A program made the translations under genes and the position numbers. From Actinacidiphila rubida (GTDB lineage Bacteria > Actinomycetota > Actinomycetes > Streptomycetales > Streptomycetaceae), in NCBI RefSeq assembly GCF_900110255.1, contig NZ_FODD01000040.1:1-64000 (forward strand): a DNA stretch of 64,000 nt. Direction: 5' to 3'. Below the pieces are notes generated by a model. That model ran no database searches. It was not told where the DNA came from and worked only from the letters and a program-made list of their open reading frames with translations. Each line of letters opens with the position of its first letter. Positions within the stretch are counted from its first letter, which is position 1. Below, one piece after another: positions 25,244 through 33,766 of this stretch.

Positions 25244-26767
25244 GTGCCTCATGAGGTCGATCAGTCATTCCTGGCGTTGCCCCTGCGGGCACTCGCCGAC
25301 GCGGCGCTGGCCCGTGCCCGCGCGCTGGGCGCCGAGCACGCGGACTTCCGGCTGGAACGGGTGCGCAGCGCCGACTGGCGGCTGCGCGACGCCCGCGTGG
25401 CCGGGAGTTCGGACACCACCGACCTGGGCTTCGCGGTGCGGGTGGTGCTGGGCGGGGCGTGGGGCTTCGCCTCCGGCGTCGACCTGACGATGGACGCGGC
25501 GGCGAAGGTCGCGTCGCAGGCCGTCGCCATGGCCAAGCTCAGCGCCAAGGTGATCGCCGCCGCCGGCTCCGACGAACGGGTGGAACTGGCCGCCGAGCCG
25601 GTGCACGCGGACCGGACCTGGGTGTCGTCCTACGACGTCGACCCGTTCGACGTGCCGGACGCGGAGAAGACCGCGCTGCTGGCCGACTGGAGCAGGCGGC
25701 TGCTCGCCGCCGAGGGCGTCTCGCACGCCGACGCCTCGCTGCTGACCGTCCAGGAGAACAAGTTCTACGCCGACACCGCCGGCACCACGACCACCCAGCA
25801 GCGGGTGCGGCTGCACCCCACGCTGACCGCCGTCGCGGTCGACCCGGACTCCGGCGAGTTCGACTCCATGCGCACCCTGGCCCCGCCGGTGGGCCGCGGC
25901 TGGGAGTACCTGACCGGCACCGGCTGGGACTGGGACGCCGAACTGGCCGAGATCCCCGAGCTGCTGGCCGAGAAGATGCGCGCCCCCTCGGTCGAGGCCG
26001 GGACGTACGACCTGGTGGTCGACCCCTCCAACCTGTGGCTGACGATCCACGAGTCGATCGGCCACGCCACCGAGCTGGACCGCGCGCTCGGGTACGAGGC
26101 CGCCTACGCCGGCACCTCCTTCGCGACCTTCGACCAGCTCGGCACCCTCGCCTACGGCTCCGGCCTGATGAACGTCACCGGCGACCGCACCGCCGAACAC
26201 GGCCTGGCCACTGTCGGGTTCGACGACGAGGGCGTGGCCGCCCAGTCCTGGGACCTGATCCGGGACGGCGTGCTGGTCGGCTACCAGCTGGACCGCCGCA
26301 TCGCGAAGCTCACCGGCTTCGAGCGCTCCAACGGCTGCGCCTTCGCCGACTCCCCCGGTCACGTCCCCGTGCAGCGCATGGCCAACGTCTCGCTGCGGGC
26401 CGACCCATCGGGACCCGGCACCGAAGGCCTCATCTCCGGTGTGGAGCGCGGCCTCTACGTCGTCGGCGACCGCTCCTGGTCGATCGACATGCAGCGCTAC
26501 AACTTCCAGTTCACCGGCCAGCGCGCCTACCTGATCCGCGACGGCCGGCTGGCGGGCCAGGTGAAGGACTTCGCCTACCAGGCGACCACCACCGACTTCT
26601 GGGGCTCGATGGAGGGCGTCGGCGGCCCGCAGACCTACGTGCTGGGCGGGGCGTTCAACTGCGGCAAGGCCCAGCCGGGCCAGGTCGCGGCCGTCAGCCA
26701 CGGCTGCCCCTCGGCCCTGTTCCGGAACGTCAGCATTCTCAACACCACGCAGGAGGCGGGACGATGA
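25244..26767 (+). CDS. tldD: TldD-family metalloprotease
   Basis: Catalytic subunit of the TldD/TldE zinc protease, which degrades or matures unfolded and ribosomally made peptides. The 507-residue protein contains the zinc motif HESIGH at 269-274 ([20 protein letters not shown]), with downstream [25 protein letters not shown] and the C-terminal zinc Cys region [13 protein letters not shown]. The GTG start at 25244 follows AAGGGGAG. The stop overlaps the tldE start (ATGA), so the subunits are translated together, as needed for the 1:1 heterodimer. Divergent from the LPMO. Confidence 0.94.
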   Translation: MPHEVDQSFLALPLRALADAALARARALGAEHADFRLERVRSADWRLRDARVAGSSDTTDLGFAVRVVLGGAWGFASGVDLTMDAAAKVASQAVAMAKLSAKVIAAAGSDERVELAAEPVHADRTWVSSYDVDPFDVPDAEKTALLADWSRRLLAAEGVSHADASLLTVQENKFYADTAGTTTTQQRVRLHPTLTAVAVDPDSGEFDSMRTLAPPVGRGWEYLTGTGWDWDAELAEIPELLAEKMRAPSVEAGTYDLVVDPSNLWLTIHESIGHATELDRALGYEAAYAGTSFATFDQLGTLAYGSGLMNVTGDRTAEHGLATVGFDDEGVAAQSWDLIRDGVLVGYQLDRRIAKLTGFERSNGCAFADSPGHVPVQRMANVSLRADPSGPGTEGLISGVERGLYVVGDRSWSIDMQRYNFQFTGQRAYLIRDGRLAGQVKDFAYQATTTDFWGSMEGVGGPQTYVLGGAFNCGKAQPGQVAAVSHGCPSALFRNVSILNTTQEAGR

Positions 26768-28155
26768 CGAGCCGGACGAAGCCGCACGAGATCGTCGAGC
26801 GGGCCCTGGAGCTCTCCCGGGCGGACGGCTGCGTGGTCCTGGCCGACGAGCAGTCCAGCGCCAACCTCCGCTGGGCGGGCAACGCGCTGACCACCAACGG
26901 TGTGACCCGCGGCCGCACTCTGACCGTGATCGCCACCGTCGACGGCACGCAGGGCACGGCCTCCGGCGTGGTGAGCCGCAGCGCCGTCACCGCGGACGAC
27001 CTCGAACCGCTGGTCCGCGCCGCCGAGGCGGCGGCCCGCGACGCGGGGCCCGCCGAAGACGCCCAGCCGCTGGTCGGGGGCGTCCCGCAGTCACCGGCGT
27101 TCACCGAGGCACCGGCCGAGACGTCCTCCGAGGTGTTCGCGGCCTTCGCGCCCGCGCTGGGCGAGGCGTTCGGCGCCGCCCGTGCCGCCGACCGCGAGCT
27201 GTACGGCTTCGCCTACCACTCGGTGACGTCGACGTACCTGGGCACCTCCACCGGGCTGCGGCTGCGGCACGACCAGCCGACCGGCACCCTGGAGCTGAAC
27301 GCCAAGTCCACCGACCGCACCCGCTCGGCGTGGGCGGGCGCCTCCACCCGGGACTTCACCGACGTGGACCCGCTGGCCATGGAGGCCGACCTTGCCCGGC
27401 AGCTGGGCTGGGCCGAACGCCGGATCGACCTGCCCGCCGGCCGCTACGAGACGCTGCTGCCGCCGAGCGCCGTCGCGGACCTGCTGATCTACCAGATGTG
27501 GTCGTCCGGCGCGCGGGACGCGGCGGAGGGGCGCACGGTCTTCAGCAGGCCCGGCGGCGGCACCCGGATGGGCGAGAAGCTGTCGCCGCTGCCGCTGACC
27601 CTGCGCAGCGACCCCGCGGAACCCGGCCTGGAGTGCGCGCCGTTCGTCATCGAGCACGCCTCCGGCGACGACGCCTCGGTGTTCGACAACGGACTGCCGG
27701 TGGGTCCGGTGGAGTGGATGCGCGAGGGCACGCTGCAGCAGCTGACCAGCAGCCGGTACACCGCGGGCCTGACCGGGGTGCCGGTCGCCCCCCAGGCGGA
27801 CAACCTGATCCTGGACGGCGGCAGCGGGCGGTCACTGGCGGAGATGGTCGCGGACACCGAGCGCGGCCTGCTGCTGACCTGCCTCTGGTACATCCGCGAG
27901 GTCGACCCGGCCACGCTCCTGCTCACCGGCCTCACCCGGGACGGCGTCTACCTCGTGGAGAACGGGGAGGTCACCGGCGCGGTGACGAACTTCCGGTTCA
28001 ACGAGTCGCCGGTGGACGTGCTGGGCCGGGCCGTGGAGGCCGGCCGCACCGAGCGGACGCTGCCGCGCGAGTGGAGCGACTGGTTCACCCGGGCCGCGGC
28101 GCCGGCGCTGCGCGTCCCGGACTTCAACATGAGTTCGGTCAGCAAGGGAGTCTGA
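26764..28155 (+). CDS. tldE: TldE/PmbA-family protease subunit
   Basis: Partner of TldD; the 463-residue protein is homologous but lacks the HExxxH motif, as expected for the non-catalytic subunit. Family features include [60 protein letters not shown] and [29 protein letters not shown]. No small RiPP-precursor-like gene was found nearby, so the natural substrate is not given by context. kptA follows after 56 bases. Confidence 0.93.
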   Translation: MTSRTKPHEIVERALELSRADGCVVLADEQSSANLRWAGNALTTNGVTRGRTLTVIATVDGTQGTASGVVSRSAVTADDLEPLVRAAEAAARDAGPAEDAQPLVGGVPQSPAFTEAPAETSSEVFAAFAPALGEAFGAARAADRELYGFAYHSVTSTYLGTSTGLRLRHDQPTGTLELNAKSTDRTRSAWAGASTRDFTDVDPLAMEADLARQLGWAERRIDLPAGRYETLLPPSAVADLLIYQMWSSGARDAAEGRTVFSRPGGGTRMGEKLSPLPLTLRSDPAEPGLECAPFVIEHASGDDASVFDNGLPVGPVEWMREGTLQQLTSSRYTAGLTGVPVAPQADNLILDGGSGRSLAEMVADTERGLLLTCLWYIREVDPATLLLTGLTRDGVYLVENGEVTGAVTNFRFNESPVDVLGRAVEAGRTERTLPREWSDWFTRAAAPALRVPDFNMSSVSKGV

Positions 28156-28211
28156 CCGCGGGGCGCGGACCGCGGGCCACGTCGGGCCCGCGGGCCCGGG
28201 AAGCAGGGGGC

Positions 28212-28769
28212 ATGGCGGACGAGAAGACCACGGTACGGATCTCGCGTTTCCTCTCGATGGTGCTGCGGCACCAGCCGGACGCGGTCGGCATCACGCTCGA
28301 CGAGGGCGGCTGGGTCGACGTGGAGGTGCTGAGGGCCGCGTGCGCCGCCAAGGGCCGCCGCTTCTCGCGAGCGGACCTGGACCACATGGTCGCGACCAAC
28401 GCCAAGCAGCGGTTCGCGTTCTCGGCCGACGGCCGGCGGATCCGCGCGAACCAGGGCCACTCGATCGAGGTGGACCTGGGCCTGGCCGCCGCCACGCCGC
28501 CCGCCGTGCTCTACCACGGCACGGCCGCGGCCACCCTGCCGGCCATCCTGCGCGAGGGCCTGCGTCCCATGACGCGGCAGGACGTGCATCTGTCGGCGGA
28601 CCGGGACACCGCGGTGCGGGTGGGCGCGCGCCACGGCCGCCCTGTCGTGCTGGAGGTCGACGCGGCCGCGCTCGCCGCGGCCGGCCACACCTTCCGCGTC
28701 AGCGCGAACGGGGTGTGGCTGACCGACGCCGTCCCCGCCGGGCGGCTGCGGGTGCTGCCGGACGCGTAG
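28212..28769 (+). CDS. kptA: Tpt1/KptA RNA 2'-phosphotransferase
   Basis: NAD-dependent removal of an RNA 2'-phosphate, forming ADP-ribose 1'',2''-cyclic phosphate. The 185-residue protein has the N-terminal RHP block ([27 protein letters not shown]19, H20), the core [13 protein letters not shown] with R78 and H83, and the ADP-ribosyltransferase-like lobe ([21 protein letters not shown], then RQDVHLSAD). Catalytic Arg/His residues appear intact. In fungi this completes tRNA splicing; bacterial roles are unsettled. ATG follows AGGGGG. Its TAG stop lies in the left arm of the inverted repeat that follows. Confidence 0.93.
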   Translation: MADEKTTVRISRFLSMVLRHQPDAVGITLDEGGWVDVEVLRAACAAKGRRFSRADLDHMVATNAKQRFAFSADGRRIRANQGHSIEVDLGLAAATPPAVLYHGTAAATLPAILREGLRPMTRQDVHLSADRDTAVRVGARHGRPVVLEVDAAALAAAGHTFRVSANGVWLTDAVPAGRLRVLPDA

Positions 28770-28953
28770 GGCGTGTCCGCACAGTCGCGTCGTCCGCCCG
28801 AAGGGCGGGGTCGGCGGCGTCTGGTGCGTGCGATCGCAAGGCGGAGGTCGTCCGGGTCGTCCTCGTAGCGGGCCTCCTCGGACGAGCCCGACAACGCAGC
28901 GAGCGTGCGTGCCAGGCGTCGCCGGCCAGACGGGACTGCGCGGACGCGCCCTA
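28767..28953. repeat. 187-bp imperfect inverted repeat (MITE-like)
   Basis: Outer arms at 28767-28786 (TAGGGCGTGTCCGCACAGTC) and 28934-28953 (GACTGCGCGGACGCGCCCTA) pair at 18 of 20 positions. The inner parts also pair imperfectly (GGCGGCGTCTGGTGCGTGCG with CGCACGTGC-type sequence near 28880-28930). It starts exactly at the kptA stop codon. The sequence resembles palindromic repeats I recall from several Streptomyces genomes. It contains no gene; with flanks it fills the gap to 29037. Confidence 0.65.
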
Positions 28954-29037
28954 GGCGTGCCACGCGCCCGATGCGGCCCGGTGACCCGCGCAGCCGCCCT
29001 CGCGACCGGCCGGCTGTACGACCGCGGCCCGCGGTGC

Positions 29038-29334
29038 CTAGACCGCGGAACTCGGCGTCCCCGAGCGGTTGTTCCTGCCCTTGTAGGTCCGCCAGAGCGC
29101 GTCGCCGAGGGCGACGAGCACGATCGCGCCGACCAGCTGCAGCGCATGCCGTGTCCAGTCGAAGCCCTTGGTGTCGCGGACACCCAGCCAGCTCGACACC
29201 CCGTTGCCGAGGGCGCTGCCGCCGATGCCGGCGATCACCGTGAGCCACAGGGGGAGCGACTGCTTGCCCGGCAGGATCGCCTTGGCGATCAGTCCGAGGA
29301 CCAGGCCGACGATGATGGCCCACAACCAGCCCAT
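29038..29334 (-). CDS. GlsB/YeaQ/YmgE-family stress-response membrane protein
   Basis: A 98-residue membrane protein with three hydrophobic helices and the family pattern MGWLWAIIVGLVLGLIAKAILPG, then PLWLTVIAGIGGSALGNGVSSWLG. A polar insert (RDTKGFDWTRHA) and a longer third helix (LQLVGAIVLVALGDALW) extend it beyond the usual 80 residues. Members are induced by acid or envelope stress, and their biochemical role is unknown. A strong GGAGG lies upstream of ATG 29334. Confidence 0.9.
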   Translation of the reverse strand: MGWLWAIIVGLVLGLIAKAILPGKQSLPLWLTVIAGIGGSALGNGVSSWLGVRDTKGFDWTRHALQLVGAIVLVALGDALWRTYKGRNNRSGTPSSAV

Positions 29335-29543
29335 GGCGCTCGCCTCCTCCGCGGCCGGGCAGGGGCGCCCGGCGGTTGATCATGAGTCTGCGGCCGTCCG
29401 GGCGACCCCGCATGTCGGCGGCGGCCGGATGGCGGCCCCCACCCTGATGCCGGGGCGGCGCGCGGCGTACCGTAAGAAGTGCCGGACCGGAATGCTGTGA
29501 CCGGCGATCAGCGGGTCCGGCGACGGAGCAGGCGGTGGGCGGC

Positions 29544-29999
29544 ATGGGCAAGCAGGACGGACCGGGGGTCTACAGGATCACCGGAGCGCGGACCAGCCTC
29601 TCCGACGACGTCAGGGGCCGGCAGCGCCGCTACATCATCTCCATGTCGATCAGGACCGTCTCGGTGATCCTCACCGTGGTCCTGTGGAACGTGGAACGGC
29701 CGCTGGCGTGGGCGACGCTCGTCCTGGGCGCCCTGCTGCCGTACGTCGCCGTGGTGATCGCGAACGCGGGCCGGGAGAACAGGCCTCCGGCGATGCCGAC
29801 CGTGGTGATCCCGCCGCCGGTGCGGCCCGCGCTGGAGGCCTCGCGCGTGGAGACCACCTCGGAGCGCGCTCGAGCCGCCGGCCACTCCGGCGCGGAGCAG
29901 GCCGGCAGCGGGCGGGCGGACGACGGGCAGGCGCACGACGCATACCGCGAGGCCGGGCCCGCGGGAGCCGAACACCCGGAGGCGGAGCGCTCTGTGTGA
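29544..29999 (+). CDS. DUF3099-type membrane protein
   Basis: A protein of about 151 residues with N-terminal VYRITGARTSLSDDVRGRQRRYIISMSIRTVSVIL, the DUF3099 signature as I know it. Two membrane segments follow (VSVILTVVLWNVE and WATLVLGALLPYVAVVIANAG), then a long polar, disordered Glu/Ala/Arg tail. The ATG at 29544 is preferred over GTG 29535 because relatives begin at the MGKQDG-like position. Function unknown; restricted to actinobacteria in my knowledge. Confidence 0.8.
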   Translation: MGKQDGPGVYRITGARTSLSDDVRGRQRRYIISMSIRTVSVILTVVLWNVERPLAWATLVLGALLPYVAVVIANAGRENRPPAMPTVVIPPPVRPALEASRVETTSERARAAGHSGAEQAGSGRADDGQAHDAYREAGPAGAEHPEAERSV

Positions 30000-30148
30000 C
30001 CGCGTGGTCACGCATGGGCCGGGCCGCCGGCGGCCGCTCCCAACCTCAAGAAAAGCTCAGATCAATCATGGAGTTACCTCTCCACGGCAGGCTGAGCGCG
30101 TGACATACTGCGTAACGCGCTCCGCATCCCCCGTCGGAGCGACGGACC

Positions 30149-30184
30149 GACGCCGGGCGGCTCCCCCCGTGGCTGCCCGGCGTC
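30149..30184 (+). terminator. Hairpin between the DUF3099 gene and the next small gene
   Basis: GACGCCGGGC / GCCCGGCGTC: a perfect 10-bp stem with a 16-base loop and no U-run. The 273-base gap otherwise shows AT-richer sequence around 30040-30115 (GTGACATACTGCGTAACG), probably promoter DNA for the downstream gene. Confidence 0.5.
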
Positions 30185-30272
30185 GCCATGTCCGCGGCCG
30201 TGCCCACCCGGGCCCCACGCCCCGGGGACGTGCCGGCGCGCGAGCACCGCGCGGGGTTGTTTACTGGGCGTC

Positions 30273-30512
30273 GTGAACGACGAGACGCCGATCTGCTCGG
30301 CCAAGGACTGCCGCACCCCCGCCGTGTGGGTCCTGGCCTGGAACAATCCGAAACTGCACACGCCCGACCGCCGCAAGACCTGGCTGGCGTGCGAGGAGCA
30401 CCGCGAGCACCTGTCGTCCTTCCTCGGCATGCGGGGCTTCCTCAAGGACGTGGTACCGCTGGCCGAGTGGCGGGATCCAGCCGAATCCGGCGGTTCAGCC
30501 GCCGATCGCTGA
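30273..30512 (+). CDS. Small putative zinc-binding protein
   Basis: A 79-residue soluble protein with possible metal ligands C8, C13, H29, C40, H43 and H46 (ICSAKDC, then WLACEEHREHL), followed by LSSFLGMRGFLKDVVPLAEW. The GTG start is taken from codon use and the conserved look of the N-terminus. Its end overlaps the moaA end by 18 bases, tail to tail. No function assigned; relatives in Streptomyces are annotated only as hypothetical as far as I recall. Confidence 0.78.
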   Translation: MNDETPICSAKDCRTPAVWVLAWNNPKLHTPDRRKTWLACEEHREHLSSFLGMRGFLKDVVPLAEWRDPAESGGSAADR

Positions 30513-31484
30513 CATCGGCCGCTGGGGCTGCAGGAAGGCCGGGTCGTCGAGTCCCGAACCGGCCTTCTTCCCCCACATCGCGGCCTTCCACCGCTCTGCC
30601 ATCTCCGCGTCGTCCGCGCCCGCACGCAGCGCGGTCCGCAGGTCGGACTCCTCGCGGGCGAACAGGCAGTTGCGCACCTGGCCGTCCGCGGTGAGCCGGG
30701 TGCGGTCGCAGGCACGGCAGAACGGACGGGTGACCGAGGCGATGACGCCCACCGTGGCCGGGCCGCCGTCGACCAGCCAGCGTTCGGCGGGCGCGGAGCC
30801 GCGCTCCGAGTCGCCCTCCGGACGCAGGTCGAAGCGGGTGCGCAGGGCGGTCAGGATCTCGTCGGCGGTGACCATGTCGCCGCGCTGCCAGCCGTGCTGC
30901 GCGTCCAGCGGCATCTGCTCGATGAACCTCAGCTCGTAGGAGTGGTCCAGGGCCCACTGGAGCAGGTCGGGCGCCTCGTCGTCGTTGATCCCGCGCATCA
31001 GCACCGTGTTGACCTTCACCGGGCGGAGCCCCGCGTCGCCGGCCGCCTCCAGTCCGGCGATCACGTCGTGGTGGCGGTCGCGCCGGGTCAGGGTGTGGAA
31101 GACCTCGGGGCGCAGGGTGTCGAGCGAGACGTTGACCCGGTCCAGGCCGGCGTCGCGCAGCGCGGCGGCCGTCCGCCGCAGGCCGATGCCGTTGGTGGTC
31201 AGCGACAGCCGGGGCCGCGGGTCGAGGGCGGCGCAGCGCTCGACGATGCCGACGAGCCCGGGGCGCAGCAGCGGCTCACCCCCCGTGAACCGCACGTCCT
31301 TCACGCCCAGTTCGGTGACCGCGACGCGCACCATGCGGACGATCTCGTCGTCGGTCAGCAGGTCGGGCTTGGCCAGCCACTGCAGGCCCTCTTCCGGCAT
31401 GCAGTAGGTGCAGCGCAGGTTGCAACGGTCGGTGAGGGAGACCCGCAGGTCGGTCGCCACACGGCCGTAGGTGTCGATGAGCAC
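30495..31484 (-). CDS. moaA: GTP 3',8-cyclase (molybdenum cofactor step 1)
   Basis: Radical-SAM enzyme converting GTP to the cyclic precursor of molybdopterin (with MoaC). The 329-residue protein has the SAM cluster motif C21-x3-C25-x2-C28 (RCNLRCTYCMPEEGL), GGEPLLRPG, and the C-terminal cluster Cys residues in RPFCRACDRTRLTADGQVRNCLF. The very C-terminal GG, needed for MoaC-linked catalysis in characterised MoaA, is present (SAIGG). The GTG start follows GGAGGGAGGG. No other moa gene is in the window. Confidence 0.96.
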   Translation of the reverse strand: MLIDTYGRVATDLRVSLTDRCNLRCTYCMPEEGLQWLAKPDLLTDDEIVRMVRVAVTELGVKDVRFTGGEPLLRPGLVGIVERCAALDPRPRLSLTTNGIGLRRTAAALRDAGLDRVNVSLDTLRPEVFHTLTRRDRHHDVIAGLEAAGDAGLRPVKVNTVLMRGINDDEAPDLLQWALDHSYELRFIEQMPLDAQHGWQRGDMVTADEILTALRTRFDLRPEGDSERGSAPAERWLVDGGPATVGVIASVTRPFCRACDRTRLTADGQVRNCLFAREESDLRTALRAGADDAEMAERWKAAMWGKKAGSGLDDPAFLQPQRPMSAIGG

Positions 31485-31726
31485 GGTCCCGCCCTCCCTC
31501 CGGGCGCCCGGTCGCGCCGCTCGGTCTCATCCCTCCCCCCACCCTAAGACCGGCCGGCGACAATCCGGCCGGCCGGCGGTGCGCCGGAGGTTCGCCGCAG
31601 CGTACGCGATGGGAGGGCTTCAGCAACAGTTTGTTGAAATCGGCTGGACAGAAGGGGGGTGCCCCCGGACGCGGCCGGTCGTTGAACCGGGCACAGCCCG
31701 CTCCCGCCCGATCGGGGTCCCTCACG

Positions 31727-31963
31727 ATGACTGCCGCACCGCCGCCCCCGCCGCCGTCCGCCTCTCCCCCGCCGTCGGAGCCGCCGCCCCAGCCGGCCCG
31801 CCGGCCGTTCGGCAGCGTGCGACTGCCGCACCCCGTGCCGGCCGCGCCCCCGGCGCAGGCGCACGCGCGGCGGACGCGGCCGGCCCGCCGGGACGCGGCG
31901 CGGGTGGTGCTGCCGCTGCTCAGCGCGGCCGACCTGCGGCCGCCGCGCGGCCGCGACCGGTAG
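31727..31963 (+). CDS. Small Pro/Arg-rich protein, tentative
   Basis: A 78-residue frame whose third codon positions are almost all G or C, as in the host's real genes. The N-terminal half is proline-rich (TAAPPPPPPSASPPPSEPPP). The C-terminal half is basic and helical (ARRTRPARRDAARVVLPLLS). The ribosome-binding site is weak. No family known. The upstream interval 31485-31726 holds only the moaA promoter region and a short inverted repeat CAACA/TGTTG at 31623-31635. Confidence 0.45.
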   Translation: MTAAPPPPPPSASPPPSEPPPQPARRPFGSVRLPHPVPAAPPAQAHARRTRPARRDAARVVLPLLSAADLRPPRGRDR

Positions 31964-31993
31964 ACGCCGGCGGAACACCGGTCAGAACACCCG

Positions 31994-33049
31994 TCAGAAG
32001 GTGACCAGCACCTTCAGCGCGGTGCGCTCGTCCATCGCGCGGTAGCCGCCGGGCACGCCGTCCAGGTCGACGGCGTGGTCGAAGACGGGGGCGGGGTCCG
32101 TGCTGCCGTCGAGAATGCCGGGCAGCAGTTCCTCGATGTACGTGCGGACCGGCGCGACGCCGCCGCGCAGCGCGATGTTGCGGTCGAACATCTCGCCGAG
32201 GTCCAGCCCGGTGCCGCTGCCGTGCGGCACGCCGACGTAGCCGATCGCCCCGCCGTCGCGGGTGATGCCGACGGCGGTGCGCATGGACTGCTCGGTGCCG
32301 ACGGCCTCGATGACGGCGTGCGCGCCCTGGCCGCCGGTCAGTTCGCGCACGGCGGCGACGGCTTCCTCGCCCCGGGCGGCGACCACGTCGGTCGCGCCGA
32401 AGGTCCTGGCGATGTCGGTGCGGTCCTGGTGGCGGCCGAGCGCGATGATCCGCTCGGCGCCGAGCCGGCGGGCGGCCAGGACTCCGCACAGGCCGACCGC
32501 GCCGTCACCGACGACGGCCACGGTGCTGCCGGGCCGCACGCCCGCGCCCAGCGCCGCGTGGTGGCCGGTGCCGAACACGTCGGACAGCGCGAGCAGGCCG
32601 GTCAGCAGGTGGTCGTCGGAGAGCGCCTCGGGGGGCAGCTTGACCAGGGTGGTGTCGGCGAACGGCACCCGCACGGCCTCGCCCTGGCCGCCGTCGGACT
32701 GGCCCTCCTCACCGATGGAGCCCCAGAAGCCGCCGTGGACGCAGGAGGTGGTGAGGCCGTCGGCGCAGTACGTGCACACGCCGTCGGACCAGACGAAGGG
32801 CGCGACGACCAGGTCGCCGGGCCGCAGCCCGGTCACTTCGGCACCGGTCTCCTCGACGACGCCGAGGAACTCGTGCCCGATCCGCTGGCCGGGCTTGCGC
32901 GCCGACTCGCCGCGGTACGCCCACAGGTCGCTGCCGCAGATGCAGGCGCGGACCACCCGGACGACGGCGTCGCCGGGGTTGCGGAGCGCCGCGTCCGGCA
33001 CCTCCTCCACCCGGATGTCGTGGGGGGCCTGGATGACGGTGGCGCGCAT
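31994..33049 (-). CDS. Zinc-dependent alcohol dehydrogenase (MDR family)
   Basis: The 351-residue medium-chain dehydrogenase has catalytic zinc ligands C38 (CICGSDLWAYRG) and H59-E60 (GHEFLGVVEETG). Structural-zinc Cys residues cluster at about 97-108 (CTYCADGLTTSC). The NAD(P)-binding motif is VAVVGDGAVGLCGVLAARRLGAERIIALGRHQDR; the Arg/His after it suggests NADP or NAD is possible. It starts 6 bases after the lysoplasmalogenase gene, as the third gene of an operon. It may process the aldehyde produced upstream (inference). Substrate not proven. Confidence 0.93.
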   Translation of the reverse strand: MRATVIQAPHDIRVEEVPDAALRNPGDAVVRVVRACICGSDLWAYRGESARKPGQRIGHEFLGVVEETGAEVTGLRPGDLVVAPFVWSDGVCTYCADGLTTSCVHGGFWGSIGEEGQSDGGQGEAVRVPFADTTLVKLPPEALSDDHLLTGLLALSDVFGTGHHAALGAGVRPGSTVAVVGDGAVGLCGVLAARRLGAERIIALGRHQDRTDIARTFGATDVVAARGEEAVAAVRELTGGQGAHAVIEAVGTEQSMRTAVGITRDGGAIGYVGVPHGSGTGLDLGEMFDRNIALRGGVAPVRTYIEELLPGILDGSTDPAPVFDHAVDLDGVPGGYRAMDERTALKVLVTF

Positions 33050-33055
33050 GGGGGG

Positions 33056-33766
33056 CTACTCCGTGGTCAGAGGGTGGGTGCGCGGCCGGTCGGCCGCCGC
33101 CTTCCCACCGTACGTGCCGGGGTTCGCGGCCGCGCGTTCGGGCGTCGCCTGCACCGCGCGGACCAGGCAGAACTGTGCCGCCGCGTAGGTGAGCATGATC
33201 CACAGGTCGTGGGCGGGCGGGCGCGGCCAGCCGGCGAGGCCCGCCGCGATCAGCCCGTCGGAGAGCAGGAAGAGCAGCCCGCCGGCCGCGCCCGGCCTGC
33301 CGAGCCCGAAGGCACCCGCGGCCATCGCGGTCAGCAGCAGGCTGTAGCCGGCCACCGGGATCCGCATCCCGGCGTCCAGGCCCGGCCACAGCGCGGTGAT
33401 CAGCGCCACCCACACCACCGCGTAGGCCGCACACCGCACCCGCGTGGCGCGACTCCCGCGGAACGCGCCGCGAGCGGCGAACAGCCGCAGGTAGCAGACG
33501 TGCCCGGCGGCGAAGCAGCCCATGCCGAGCAGGAACGCCGCGGTGCCGCCGATCTCGAGCAGCACGTCGCCGGCCCAGCCGCAGGCCAGCGCCGCGAGCA
33601 GCAACCGGGGGCCGCCGCGGGCGGCGGCGTGGGCGGCGAGCGCGGGCACGAGCAGCGGCTTGGTGGCCAGCCGCAGGGCGTCGATCCCGGCGCCGACGGC
33701 CACCAGGTGCAGCACGGCCAGGAGCAGGAAGACCCGGAGCGCCGCCCGCGCGCGGTCGGCCCTCAC
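33056..33766 (-). CDS. YhhN/TMEM86-family lysoplasmalogenase-like membrane protein
   Basis: A protein of about 236 residues with eight hydrophobic helices and the YhhN pattern: ALRLATKPLLVPALAAHA, then ACGWAGDVLLE, FLLGMGCFAAGHVCYLRLF and LLFLLSDGLIAAG. The conserved Asp residues in GWAGD and LLSDGL are the likely catalytic pair. The family hydrolyses the vinyl ether bond of lysoplasmalogens, releasing a fatty aldehyde. GTG 33766 overlaps the desaturase stop (GTGA), so the two are translationally coupled. A longer open frame upstream is the shadow of the desaturase gene. Confidence 0.9.
   Translation of the reverse strand: MRADRARAALRVFLLLAVLHLVAVGAGIDALRLATKPLLVPALAAHAAARGGPRLLLAALACGWAGDVLLEIGGTAAFLLGMGCFAAGHVCYLRLFAARGAFRGSRATRVRCAAYAVVWVALITALWPGLDAGMRIPVAGYSLLLTAMAAGAFGLGRPGAAGGLLFLLSDGLIAAGLAGWPRPPAHDLWIMLTYAAAQFCLVRAVQATPERAAANPGTYGGKAAADRPRTHPLTTE

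Noticed and set aside
25001-28155. RiPP precursor gene for the TldD/TldE pair
   Set aside because: No short frame with leader/core features and a ribosome-binding site was found next to tldD or tldE.
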